Below, piece after piece: positions 9,236 to 17,220 of a stretch of 33,521 nt of DNA (the stretch's first letter is position 1; the number at the start of each line of letters is the position of its first letter). Position numbers and translations under genes: made by a program. The stretch is from Candidatus Eremiobacteraceae bacterium. GTDB taxonomy: Bacteria; Vulcanimicrobiota; Vulcanimicrobiia; Eremiobacterales; Eremiobacteraceae. The DNA lies in assembly GCA_035295225.1 (NCBI GenBank), contig DATGJI010000033.1:1-33521 (forward strand), in the 5' to 3' direction. The notes under the pieces were generated by a model that saw nothing but the letters and a program-made list of their open reading frames with translations, did not search any database and was not told the DNA's origin.

Positions 9236-10365
9236 GCCACTCCTCCGGCGGTGAGTTTTGCGACGCCTTCATGCACCACGCCGCCGTCGCGCGTGATGCA
9301 GACGCCGCGTGTGATCTCGTCGCTCATGTCCACGGCGAGCGCGCCGTCCTTGACGAGGTGCGTGAACAGCGCGTGAAGATTCTTCGCATACAGCTGGCTT
9401 GCGTGCTGCGGCATGGTGGACGGCACGTTCACCGGACCGAGCACGTGGACGTCGTGCGCCGTGACATTTTCACCGGACTTCGTGCACTCGCAATTGCCGC
9501 CGGCCTCTGCCGCAAGATCCACGATGACCGACCCAGGGCGCATCGCGCGCACCATCGCGTCGGTGATCAAGAGCGGCGCTTTTCGCCCCGGCACTAGTGC
9601 CGTCGTGATCACGACGTCCGATTCGGCGACGCTTTTCGTGAGCGCGTCGCGATTTGTCGCCTGCTCTTCGGCGGTGAGCTCGCGGGCGTAGCCGCCGGCG
9701 CCTTCCGCCGCGATCGGTGGTGAGACGAACGACGCGCCGAGGCTTTCCACTTGTTCCTTGGTCGCAGCGCGCGCGTCGAACCCTGTGACGACGGCGCCGA
9801 GGCGCCGCGCGGTGGCGATGGCCTGCAGGCCCGCGACTCCGGCGCCAAGCACGAGGACGCGCGCCGGCGGTATCGTTCCGGCTGCGGTCATCAACATCGG
9901 GAAGAATTTCGGCAGCGCATCGGCGGCGAACAGCACGCACTTGTAACCCGAGACGGTGGACTGCGATGAGAGCGCGTCCATGCCTTGCGCGCGCGAGATG
10001 CGCGGCAGCATATCAATGCTGAATGCGGTGACGCCGCCGGCCGCCAGTGCGGCGGCGTCGCCGGGATTCACGAGCGGAAACAGAAAGGCGAGCAGTGCGG
10101 AACCTCGGCGCAGCGCGGCGATCTCAACGGCGTTGGGCCGCTGCACTTTCAAGACGAAATCGGCATTGGAATACAGCGCGTTTGCGTCGGGAGCGATGGA
10201 CGCGCCGGCGCTGCGATACGCATCGTCGAGGAAACCCGCAGCCGCTCCGGCACCGGTTTCTACCGTGACCTGCAAGCCGGATTTCACAAGCCGCCCGGCG
10301 ATGTCCGGCGTCACAGCGACGCGCTGCTCGCCGGGGGCGGTTTCCTTCGGAACGGCAACGTTCAA
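9232..10365 (-). CDS. pntAa: NAD(P) transhydrogenase subunit alpha part 1
   Basis: This soluble 377-residue dI subunit binds NAD(H) in the cytoplasm and hands hydride to PntB domain III. It starts with the alanine dehydrogenase/PNT N-terminal signature (VAVPKETAPGEQRVAVTP) and has the NAD Rossmann loop in VLVLGAGVAGLQAIATARRL. The end (LYAKNLHALFTHLVKDGAL, then a short tail) is the usual terminus of the split subunit. The start is TTG at 10365, preceded by a strong AAGGAGG ribosome site. It is first in a three-gene coupled operon and divergent from the Met/His-rich protein gene, with 147 bp between them. Confidence 0.95.
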   Translation of the reverse strand: MNVAVPKETAPGEQRVAVTPDIAGRLVKSGLQVTVETGAGAAAGFLDDAYRSAGASIAPDANALYSNADFVLKVQRPNAVEIAALRRGSALLAFLFPLVNPGDAAALAAGGVTAFSIDMLPRISRAQGMDALSSQSTVSGYKCVLFAADALPKFFPMLMTAAGTIPPARVLVLGAGVAGLQAIATARRLGAVVTGFDARAATKEQVESLGASFVSPPIAAEGAGGYARELTAEEQATNRDALTKSVAESDVVITTALVPGRKAPLLITDAMVRAMRPGSVIVDLAAEAGGNCECTKSGENVTAHDVHVLGPVNVPSTMPQHASQLYAKNLHALFTHLVKDGALAVDMSDEITRGVCITRDGGVVHEGVAKLTAGGVA

Positions 10366-10512
10366 CGACGGCCTCCTTATCAGGGTCGAACGGTCGGCCT
10401 CTTCTGCGCGACCGGCTTATGCGCCCTCTCATCGGATTGTCATCGATCATTCATCGCGGCGCGGCGGCGCCGCAGTAAAATCTCTTTGGAAGGGCTCACG
10501 AGGGCATTGAAT

Positions 10513-11352
10513 ATGATCCGCATCGTCGTCATCACTTCCGCTCTGACAATCGCCGTGCTCTCCGTCGCGATCGCGGCGGTGAAAGGCTTTGCGGCCGCGC
10601 CGGCGCCGTGCGCGGCGTCCTGCATCGTCGCGGATCACACGCCGGCGCCCGCGCCCGCGATGGGCGGAATGTCTGGCATGCCGAGCATGGGAGGCGCTTC
10701 CAGTGCGAGCATGGGCAGCGCGTCCGGAGCGAGCATGGGCGGCGACATGTCGATGGGGCCGCATATGACGTTGACCGCATCGCGTCCGCCGCAAGCCGGC
10801 GACCGGCAGCGCGCCGACGCGATCGTCGCGACGCTGCGCCTGACGCTGACCAAGTACGCGGACTATCGGGTCGCCGAAGCCGACGGCTACAAGCCGTTCC
10901 TGCCAAACATCCCGCAGCCGCACTATCATTTCACGAATTGGGTCAATGGCTTGGCCGCGCTCGGGAAGTTCGATCCCACGCGTCCGACCTCGTTACTCTA
11001 TGCCAGGGACGGCAGCGGCTACAAACTCGTCGGCGCGATGTATACCGCGCCGCGCAACGCCACGCCGGATCAGCTCAACGCGCGGATTCCGCTGAGCATC
11101 GCGCATTGGCACCAGCACGTCAACATGTGCTGGGGTCCGACCGGCACGCCGGCAAGCGAGTATTTCGGTCCCAATGCGCGATTCGGTTTGAAAGGATCGA
11201 TCGCGACCCAAGCCGCGTGCGATTCGGCAGGCGGCCGCTTCCAGCCGGTGCTGTTCAATTGGATGGTGCACGTCTACCCGTTTGAGACCGATCAAGCCAA
11301 GATCTGGCAAGTGGACATGCCCGGCGGAATGGACTCAAACCACTCCACGTAG
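10513..11352 (+). CDS. Secreted Met/His-rich protein of unknown function
   Basis: I do not recognise a named family. The 279-residue product begins with a hydrophobic signal-like helix (about residues 1-27). Residues 50-85 hold nine methionines in a Gly/Ser/Ala background, a pattern seen in periplasmic copper-binding segments. The rest is a globular domain with clustered histidines: PHYHF (His137, His139), AHWHQH (His198, 200, 202), Cys206 and His253, which could form a metal site. The start is ATG at 10513, with an AGGG at 10501-10504. A TTG two codons upstream is possible. It is monocistronic, divergent from pntAa and followed by the palindromic repeat. Metal binding is inference. Confidence 0.75.
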   Translation: MIRIVVITSALTIAVLSVAIAAVKGFAAAPAPCAASCIVADHTPAPAPAMGGMSGMPSMGGASSASMGSASGASMGGDMSMGPHMTLTASRPPQAGDRQRADAIVATLRLTLTKYADYRVAEADGYKPFLPNIPQPHYHFTNWVNGLAALGKFDPTRPTSLLYARDGSGYKLVGAMYTAPRNATPDQLNARIPLSIAHWHQHVNMCWGPTGTPASEYFGPNARFGLKGSIATQAACDSAGGRFQPVLFNWMVHVYPFETDQAKIWQVDMPGGMDSNHST

Positions 11353-11360
11353 ACGTGATG

Positions 11361-11414
11361 ATGTAGGGCGGACCTTTACGGTCCGCCGGCGGGCCATAAA
11401 GGCCCGCCCTACAT
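11361..11414. repeat. Dispersed double-hairpin palindromic element
   Basis: Two 8-bp hairpins lie in tandem: arms at 11367-11374 and 11380-11387 around a TTTAC loop, and arms at 11388-11395 and 11401-11408 around an ATAAA loop. The whole element is also an inverted repeat, with 14-base outer arms (11361-11374 and 11401-11414) matching at 13 of 14 positions. The loop sequence and the flanking CTACAT or CCACAT match the tandem array at 1-186, while the stem bases co-vary. It is likely a REP-like element. It may also end transcription after the preceding gene. Confidence 0.85.
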
Positions 11415-11465
11415 TTTACGACGGCGGGGTTGAATAGCCCGGATTTCGAATATACCCGAACCGCT

Positions 11466-12875
11466 ATGAATCCTCAAGACTTGACGCCGGCGCGCATCGT
11501 CGCCGAACTCGACCGCTACATCGTCGGCCAAGGCGCAGCAAAGCGCGCCGTTGCGGTCGCCCTGCGCAACCGCTACCGCCGCGAGCGCATGGAAGGCGAG
11601 ATGCGCCAAGAGGTGATTCCGAAGAACATCCTCATGATCGGGCCGACGGGAGTCGGCAAGACGGAGATCGCGCGCCGGCTTGCCGTCCTCGTCGGTGCTC
11701 CATTCGTCAAGGTCGAAGCGACGAAGTACACCGAGGTCGGTTATGTCGGCCGTGACGTCGAGTCCATGGTGCGCGACCTTGTGGAAGCGGCCATCCGGAT
11801 GGTCCGCGCAGAACGAATCGCCGAGACGGAAGATGTCGCCGAAGAACTCGCGCTCGATCGTCTCGTGGATATCCTCGAGCCGTCGACAAAGGCGCCGAAC
11901 AACGTGGGGAACCCGCTCACCGGATTGTACGCGATGCTCGGCCAGCAGTCGCGCGCCGGCGCGGAAGCGCAGCCGTCGCCACCCCGCTCCGAAGAAGTAG
12001 AGAACAAACGCCGACAGACGAAGGACGAGTTGCGCTCCGGCTTCTACGACGTGCGCATGATCGAGATCGAAGTCGAAGAGACGCCGCAGTTCGTCGGGGC
12101 GTTCGGCGGTCCGCAGATGGAAGAGATGGGCGGCAACATGAGCGACATCCTCGGCTCGATCTTGCCGAAGAAGCGCAACAAGCGGCGCGTCACGGTCGCG
12201 GATGCGCGCAGGATCTTCGCGCAAGAAGAAGCCGTCAAGCTCGTGGACACGGAAGGTCTCAAGCGCGAAGCGGTGCGCCGCGCCGAAGAGAACGGGATCA
12301 TCTTCGTGGACGAGATGGATAAGATAGCGGGCAGCCGCGAGGGCGCACGCGGTCCGGACGTCTCGCGCGAAGGCGTGCAGCGCGACATCCTGCCGATCGT
12401 CGAAGGGTCGACGGTCGTCACGAAGCACGGCCCGGTGAAGACGGACCACGTGCTGTTCATCGGTGCGGGCGCATTTCACGTCAGCAAGCCGAGCGATCTC
12501 ATCCCGGAGCTGCAGGGCAGATTCCCGATCCGCGTCGAGCTCGACAGCCTTACGAAGGATGACTTCAAGACCATACTGACGCAGCCGAAAAACGCGCTCA
12601 TCGAACAGTACCGTCAACTGCTCGCGACCGACGGGGTGGCGCTGACGTTTACCGCGGACGGTATCGACGCGATCGCGGAACTTTCATCGCTCGTGAACGA
12701 GCGGACGGAAAACATCGGGGCCCGGCGGCTTCACACCATGCTGGAGCGCGTCCTAGAACTCGTTTCGTTCGAAGCGCCCGAGCGCAGCGGCGAGGTCAGC
12801 GTGGATCGCGCGTATGTGGAGGAGCGCCTCGCCGACATCGTCAAAGACCACGATTTGTCGCAATACATATTGTAG
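11466..12875 (+). CDS. hslU: ATP-dependent protease ATPase subunit HslU (ClpY)
   Basis: HslU is the AAA+ unfoldase that feeds substrates into HslV. The 469-residue protein has LDRYIVGQ near the N-terminus, Walker A GPTGVGKT at 59-66, the pore loop GYVG at 92-95 and Walker B ending in Asp282-Glu283. An intermediate (I) domain of about 140 residues lies between them, and the C-terminal sensor region has [17 protein letters not shown]. The ATG at 11466 fits family N-termini. An in-frame TTG at 11430 would add 12 unconserved residues. A poor promoter-like pair (TTGAAT at 11430, TATACC at 11451) lies upstream. def follows 27 bp later. Separation from hslV is unusual. Confidence 0.96.
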   Translation: MNPQDLTPARIVAELDRYIVGQGAAKRAVAVALRNRYRRERMEGEMRQEVIPKNILMIGPTGVGKTEIARRLAVLVGAPFVKVEATKYTEVGYVGRDVESMVRDLVEAAIRMVRAERIAETEDVAEELALDRLVDILEPSTKAPNNVGNPLTGLYAMLGQQSRAGAEAQPSPPRSEEVENKRRQTKDELRSGFYDVRMIEIEVEETPQFVGAFGGPQMEEMGGNMSDILGSILPKKRNKRRVTVADARRIFAQEEAVKLVDTEGLKREAVRRAEENGIIFVDEMDKIAGSREGARGPDVSREGVQRDILPIVEGSTVVTKHGPVKTDHVLFIGAGAFHVSKPSDLIPELQGRFPIRVELDSLTKDDFKTILTQPKNALIEQYRQLLATDGVALTFTADGIDAIAELSSLVNERTENIGARRLHTMLERVLELVSFEAPERSGEVSVDRAYVEERLADIVKDHDLSQYIL

Positions 12876-12902
12876 ATCGATCGTGGCATAGCAGGTCGCA
12901 TT

Positions 12903-13436
12903 GTGGCATACGTCCGACGCATCGTCATCGAACCCGATCCAATCCTGCACAAGGTGGCCAAAAAAGTCACCGAGCTTGAATTGAAGATGCCGCTCATCCA
13001 GCAGCTGATCGACGACATGTTCGAGACGATGTATCAAGCTCCGGGCATCGGGCTCGCCGCGCCGCAAGTCGGCATCGGCAAGCGCATCATCGTCGTCCAC
13101 GTCGGAGAAGATCAAGGACCGTATGCCGTGGTCAACCCGGTGCTGTCGGATTTCGAAGGCGAAAGCGTCGGCACCGAAGGATGTCTCTCGATTCCCGGCA
13201 CGATCGGCGACGTCACGCGAGCGGAGAAATGCGTCGTCAGCGGCCTCGATCGAAAAGGTAAAAAGTTCCGGCTGGAGACCGAAGGCTGGCTCGCTCGCTG
13301 CTTTCAGCACGAGGTGGATCACCTCGACGGCGTGCTGATCCTCGACAAGGCAGAAAACATCCGCGAAGCGGTGCCGGTCGAAGCAGAAGACGGAGCGGAC
13401 TCGGGCGCGGAGGCCGATCGCGAACTCCGGGCTTGA
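12903..13436 (+). CDS. def: Peptide deformylase
   Basis: This metalloenzyme removes the N-formyl group from nascent polypeptides at the ribosome. The 177-residue sequence carries all three family motifs: GIGLAAPQ (48-55), EGCLS with the metal ligand Cys94, and QHEVDH with His136, Glu137 and His140. An acidic, Ala/Glu-rich tail of about 20 residues follows the catalytic domain. The GTG at 12903 gives the expected N-terminus. It is followed by fmt, the enzyme that adds the formyl group, in the widespread def-fmt order. Confidence 0.97.
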   Translation: MAYVRRIVIEPDPILHKVAKKVTELELKMPLIQQLIDDMFETMYQAPGIGLAAPQVGIGKRIIVVHVGEDQGPYAVVNPVLSDFEGESVGTEGCLSIPGTIGDVTRAEKCVVSGLDRKGKKFRLETEGWLARCFQHEVDHLDGVLILDKAENIREAVPVEAEDGADSGAEADRELRA

Positions 13437-13449
13437 GCGCAAGGGCAGG

Positions 13450-14352
13450 CTGCGCGTCGTATTCTTCGGCACGTCCGCCTTCGCCGATCCCAGCCTTCGC
13501 GCGCTCGTTCGCGAGCACGACGTCACGCTGACGGTTAGCCAGCCGGACAAACCTGCAGGTCGGGGCATGCGGCTCGCGCCGACGCCGGTAAAGACGACCT
13601 CGCTCGAACTAGATCTTCCAATCATAACGCCGCCGCGGCTCGATGGCGACGCAGTCGCCCAAGCGCTTGCAGCGAAGCCCGACGTCCTTGTCTGCGTCGC
13701 GTACGGCAAGATCTTGCCGTCTGCGTTGCTGACGGGCCCTCGACTCGCGGCTCTCAATATCCATCCGAGCGCGCTGCCGCGCTATCGCGGTGCGACGCCG
13801 ATGCAAGCCGCGCTCCTCGCAGGCGACGAAGCGACGGCGATCTCGATCATCTGGATGTCGGACCGCATGGATGCCGGCGATATCGCCTTGCAGACGCCCG
13901 CAGCAATCGAGCCCGACGACAACTTCGGCACGCTGCACGACCGGCTAGCCCGCGATAGTGCGGCGCTGATCATCAACGCGCTTCAATTGCTCGCGACCGA
14001 CTCGTTGCCGCGTCTGGCGCAAGACGAATCGCAGGCGACATACACGAAGCCAGTCGCGAAGCAGGATCTCGAACTTCGGTTTGACCGCGGGGCGCTCGAG
14101 CTTTCGCGACGCGTGCGCGCATATGCGCCAAGGCCCGGAGCGTGGATGCGCTTTGCCGGCGGCCGCCTGAAAGTGCTCGACGCACGCCCCGACAGCGGCG
14201 AGGTCGACGGGCCGCCGGGCTCCGTGCACCGAGCGCGCGACGGCGGTGCGCTCGCGGCGACCGCGGATGGCGCGCTGCGCCTTCTCAAGGTCGTGCCCGA
14301 GGGCAAGCGGCAGATGAGCGGCGAGGAATTCGGGCGGAGCTTGCGCACGTGA
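13450..14352 (+). CDS. fmt: Methionyl-tRNA formyltransferase, apparent CTG start
   Basis: Fmt formylates initiator Met-tRNA using 10-formyltetrahydrofolate. Catalytic residues Asn103 and His105 in NIHPSALPRYRG and Asp144 in DAGDI are present, and a C-terminal OB-like domain follows. The first ATG in this frame is at 13567 and would delete the conserved nucleotide-fold start. Translating upstream in frame gives LRVVFFGTSAFADPSLRAL and then SQPDKPAGRG, an excellent match to family N-termini. No ATG, GTG or TTG exists in this frame between the upstream stop near 13342 and 13450. CTG at 13450 sits exactly where the initiator is expected, with AAGGG at 13441-13445. Alternatively an indel disconnects it from the TTG overlapping the def stop at 13433. 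Length is then 300 residues, normal for the family. Confidence 0.9.
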   Translation: MRVVFFGTSAFADPSLRALVREHDVTLTVSQPDKPAGRGMRLAPTPVKTTSLELDLPIITPPRLDGDAVAQALAAKPDVLVCVAYGKILPSALLTGPRLAALNIHPSALPRYRGATPMQAALLAGDEATAISIIWMSDRMDAGDIALQTPAAIEPDDNFGTLHDRLARDSAALIINALQLLATDSLPRLAQDESQATYTKPVAKQDLELRFDRGALELSRRVRAYAPRPGAWMRFAGGRLKVLDARPDSGEVDGPPGSVHRARDGGALAATADGALRLLKVVPEGKRQMSGEEFGRSLRT

Positions 14353-15632
14353 ACGCGCGCGCGGCCGCGCTGCGCGCGATGCTTCGAGGCGAAGACGTCA
14401 CCGCATCACTAGATGCAACGCTGCATGAAGCCGGCCTTGACGCGCGCGATACCGGATTTGCCACTGAGCTTGCGTACGGTACCACGAAGATGCGCCGCGC
14501 GCTCGAGTGGTCCATCCAGACTGCGTTGAAGCGGCCGTTCGCGTCGCTCGACGTCGCGCTCCAGCGGATACTGCTGCTCGGCGCATACCAACTGCTCTAC
14601 TTAGACCGCATACCTGTGCACGGCGCGGTCGACGAGAGCGTGAAGCTCGCGCGCGCCTACGGTCACGCAGGCACCGCAGGACTCGCAAACGCCGTGTTGC
14701 GCGCGATCGCACGCGATCGTCCGAAGCCGAAGCGCCCGGCAAGCGACGATACCGTCGCCGACTTCGCGACGTTCGCCTCTCTGCCCGACTGGATCGCCGA
14801 ACATTACATCGCGCGCTTCGGTTTCAACGACGCACTGCGCGCCGCCGAAGGCCTGAATGCGCCGCCGGCGCGCGCTGTCCGGCTCGATATCGGTCAGAGC
14901 CCGCCCCCGGATGCTCGTCCATCGCCGTACGGAGTCCCGGAGACTGCGCTCGTGGAGTCGCTCACCGATGCGGCGCGCGCCTATGCTTCACAAAGCGCGG
15001 AAAGCCAGCTCGCGGTGCATCTGCTCGATCCGCGCGCCGGCGAGACGGTGCTGGACATCTGCGCCGGCCGCGGCACGAAGACCGCGATGATCGCGCAGCG
15101 GCTCGGCGGTGCGGGTGCGATATTCAGCGTGGATGATGACGACGCGAAACTGTCGGTCCTGAAGCGCGACAATAAGCGCTGGCCGAACATAACCGCGGTT
15201 ATCGCCGATGCGCGCAAGCCGTTTGCGCCGAGCATTCCGCGCGACGTCGACCGCGCGCTCGTCGACGCACCATGCTCGGGATTGGGCATTCTCGGCCGGC
15301 GACCCGACGCGCGCTGGCGTAAATCGCCCGGCGATCCCGAAAGGTTCGCGCCCGTCCAGCGCGCGATTCTCACGGCGGCTGCCGATCGTGTCCGTGTCGG
15401 AGGCTCGCTGCTCTACGTCACGTGTTCGACGCACGAAGCGGAAGACGAAGTTCCAGTGCAGTCATTTCTTGCCGGAAACGCGCAGTGGCGCGCCGTGACG
15501 ATCGAGCGATCAAAACTCGTTCCGGGCGATCACGACAGGATGCGTCAGCGCGGGCCGTACCTGCAGATCGTGCCAGGCATCCACGGCGCCGACGGATTTT
15601 TTTACGCGCTGCTTGAACGGCGTTCGGCGTGA
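14349..15632 (+). CDS. rsmB: 16S rRNA (cytosine-967-C5)-methyltransferase
   Basis: RsmB methylates C967 of 16S rRNA with S-adenosylmethionine. The 427-residue protein has an N-terminal NusB-like RNA-binding domain (residues about 1-125) and a Rossmann methyltransferase domain with the SAM motif LDICAGRGTKT. It has motif IV DAPCSGLG with Cys309 and motif VI YVTCSTHEAED with the catalytic Cys359. The GTG at 14349 overlaps the fmt stop as GTGA. A downstream ATG at 14379 is the alternative. def-fmt-rsmB is a common conserved cluster, often followed by a PP2C phosphatase gene as here. Confidence 0.95.
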   Translation: MNARAAALRAMLRGEDVTASLDATLHEAGLDARDTGFATELAYGTTKMRRALEWSIQTALKRPFASLDVALQRILLLGAYQLLYLDRIPVHGAVDESVKLARAYGHAGTAGLANAVLRAIARDRPKPKRPASDDTVADFATFASLPDWIAEHYIARFGFNDALRAAEGLNAPPARAVRLDIGQSPPPDARPSPYGVPETALVESLTDAARAYASQSAESQLAVHLLDPRAGETVLDICAGRGTKTAMIAQRLGGAGAIFSVDDDDAKLSVLKRDNKRWPNITAVIADARKPFAPSIPRDVDRALVDAPCSGLGILGRRPDARWRKSPGDPERFAPVQRAILTAAADRVRVGGSLLYVTCSTHEAEDEVPVQSFLAGNAQWRAVTIERSKLVPGDHDRMRQRGPYLQIVPGIHGADGFFYALLERRSA

Positions 15633-16075
15633 TCGATCCGCAATCGATTCGCTGGCTCTCAATGAGCATCGTGACCGGCGTCGCGGCGCTCGCGGTATGG
15701 GCATTCTCCGATTCGCGCGGCAAGCGCGGCGAAGCCGGCGACGCCGAAGCGGAAAGCGGCCGCGTCGCTGCACGCTTGGAGATCCGGCGTCCGGGCACGC
15801 AGGCGGAGCGAGTGATCGTGGAAGACGGCTGCGTCCTCGGGCGAGCGCGCGACTGCGCAGTGCCATTTGCCGACGCCGCCGTCAGCAAATGGCACGCCCG
15901 TTTGCATTGCGACGGCGCGGTCACCAGCATCGAGGATTTGGGTTCCACCAATGGGACTTTTGTGAACGGCCGACGCATCGAAACGCCTACGCCGCTGCGT
16001 CGCGGCGACAGGATTGGCTTGGGAACCAACCAAATTGTCTTTCTCGGTTTAGCGCGGACGGGGCGCGCGACGTAA
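15629..16075 (+). CDS. Membrane-anchored FHA-domain protein (FhaB-like)
   Basis: This 148-residue protein has one N-terminal membrane helix (about 10-26), a polar linker, and a C-terminal forkhead-associated domain that binds phosphothreonine peptides. The FHA signatures are present: Gly71-Arg72, Ser86 with His89, and Asn108-Gly-Thr before VNGRRI. The topology and size match actinobacterial FhaB (FipA), which sits beside pstP and rodA in the division cluster. The GTG start overlaps the rsmB stop as GTGA. The implied partner is a Ser/Thr kinase, none of which is encoded in this window. Confidence 0.9.
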   Translation: MIDPQSIRWLSMSIVTGVAALAVWAFSDSRGKRGEAGDAEAESGRVAARLEIRRPGTQAERVIVEDGCVLGRARDCAVPFADAAVSKWHARLHCDGAVTSIEDLGSTNGTFVNGRRIETPTPLRRGDRIGLGTNQIVFLGLARTGRAT

Positions 16076-16104
16076 CTAGAGCTTTCGAAAGGTCAACCGA
16101 CCGG

Positions 16105-17220
16105 ATGGAAGTCGCGGTCACCTCCGACGTCGGCACGGGCCAGCGCCACAACGATGACGGATGGTGTGCAGAGCAACTGCACAAGAACGTCACGCTTCTC
16201 GCTGTCGCGGACGGATTCGGACGTCCGCAGGGCGTCTCCGCGTCGACAGTCGTGCTCGACGCGATCCGCGACAGAGTCCGGCACGAATTGCGTCGTGCCA
16301 CGCTTCCGTCGCGAACCCTCACCCGCAACGATCTCCGCGAATTGCTCGTGCGCGCCTTCGCCGACGCGAACGACCGTCTTCTCCGCATGAGCGGCGGCGG
16401 AGACGATTACGTCTCCTCGGGAAGCACGTGCAGTCTCATCCTTATAGTAAGCGAGGAGGCGTTCGTCGCGCACATCGGCGACTCGCGGGCGTATCTGATG
16501 CGGCGCGGCGAACTCGTGCAGCTGACGAGCGATGAAGCCATCGAAACCGATTTCGTGCGCAGCGGCAGCGGCCAAGCTGGCGCCCGCTCATCGCGTCACG
16601 CGCTGCCGTTGCTGACGCGTGCTCTCGGAGTCGAGCCCGCGGCCAATGCGCCGCCCAAAGTCACGCACTACACCCTGCACCCGCATGACGCTCTGTTCTT
16701 GTGCACCGACGGCGCGTGCCGCGGTCTGTCGCATAGCGATATCCAAACATACCTCGCGTCGACCGATCGCGCGGACACGGTCGCCGAACGTATCGTCGGA
16801 CGCTCTCGCGCGTGGGGCAACACGGACAACGCGACCGTGCTCTTCGTGCGCGACGCGAACGAGCACGGCACACCGCGCGAGACGCTCGCGATCCACCGCC
16901 GTTCGCGGCGCACGCTCGCTGCGATGTTCGTCGTTCTCGGCATATTCTGGATCGCCATGCTTTTCGGCGTCGGACTACGCGCGGCCGATGACCATCTCTA
17001 TCTTGGGGTCGATCAGACCGGAACGGTGACGCTGTATGCGGGTCTCCCGACCGCGATCGGCGGCCTGCCGCTGCATTACGTGCGCGGGCGTTTCGGCACG
17101 CAAGTCTCTGCGCTGCCGGCAGCGGCGCGCCGAGAGCTCGAGACCGGACTGCCGGTCGATTCGGTCGGCGAAGCGTCGACGCTCGTCGATCAGTGGCGCG
17201 AGCAGCAGTCAAAGCCCTGA
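16105..17220 (+). CDS. PP2C-type Ser/Thr protein phosphatase, membrane-anchored (PstP-like)
   Basis: This metal-dependent phosphatase of the PPM/PP2C family has 371 residues. The cytoplasmic catalytic domain (1-250) shows RHNDDGW, ADGFG with Asp36 (the usual form is DGMGG), HIGDSRAY with Asp126, CTDG with Asp202 and Thr240-Asp-Asn242. One membrane helix lies at about 271-290. An external tail of 80 residues includes GTVTLYAGLPTAIGGL, which resembles the outer segment of mycobacterial PstP. The ATG at 16105 gives a clean catalytic N-terminus. It lies between an FHA gene and rodA/ftsW, overlapping the latter by 28 bases, so it probably reverses kinase signalling in wall growth or division. Confidence 0.92.
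   Translation: MEVAVTSDVGTGQRHNDDGWCAEQLHKNVTLLAVADGFGRPQGVSASTVVLDAIRDRVRHELRRATLPSRTLTRNDLRELLVRAFADANDRLLRMSGGGDDYVSSGSTCSLILIVSEEAFVAHIGDSRAYLMRRGELVQLTSDEAIETDFVRSGSGQAGARSSRHALPLLTRALGVEPAANAPPKVTHYTLHPHDALFLCTDGACRGLSHSDIQTYLASTDRADTVAERIVGRSRAWGNTDNATVLFVRDANEHGTPRETLAIHRRSRRTLAAMFVVLGIFWIAMLFGVGLRAADDHLYLGVDQTGTVTLYAGLPTAIGGLPLHYVRGRFGTQVSALPAAARRELETGLPVDSVGEASTLVDQWREQQSKP

Noticed and set aside
8940-9272. A long N-terminal extension of pntB
   Set aside because: It overlaps pntAb fully in another frame. The family N-terminus begins at the ATG at 8939, which is coupled to the pntAb stop.
9985-10512. A long N-terminal extension of the Met/His-rich protein
   Set aside because: It runs antisense to pntAa. 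A signal peptide begins cleanly at the ATG at 10513.
13567-13569. ATG at 13567 as the fmt start
   Set aside because: It would remove about 39 residues, including the conserved FFGT strand and the QPDKPAGRG loop, which are encoded in frame upstream.
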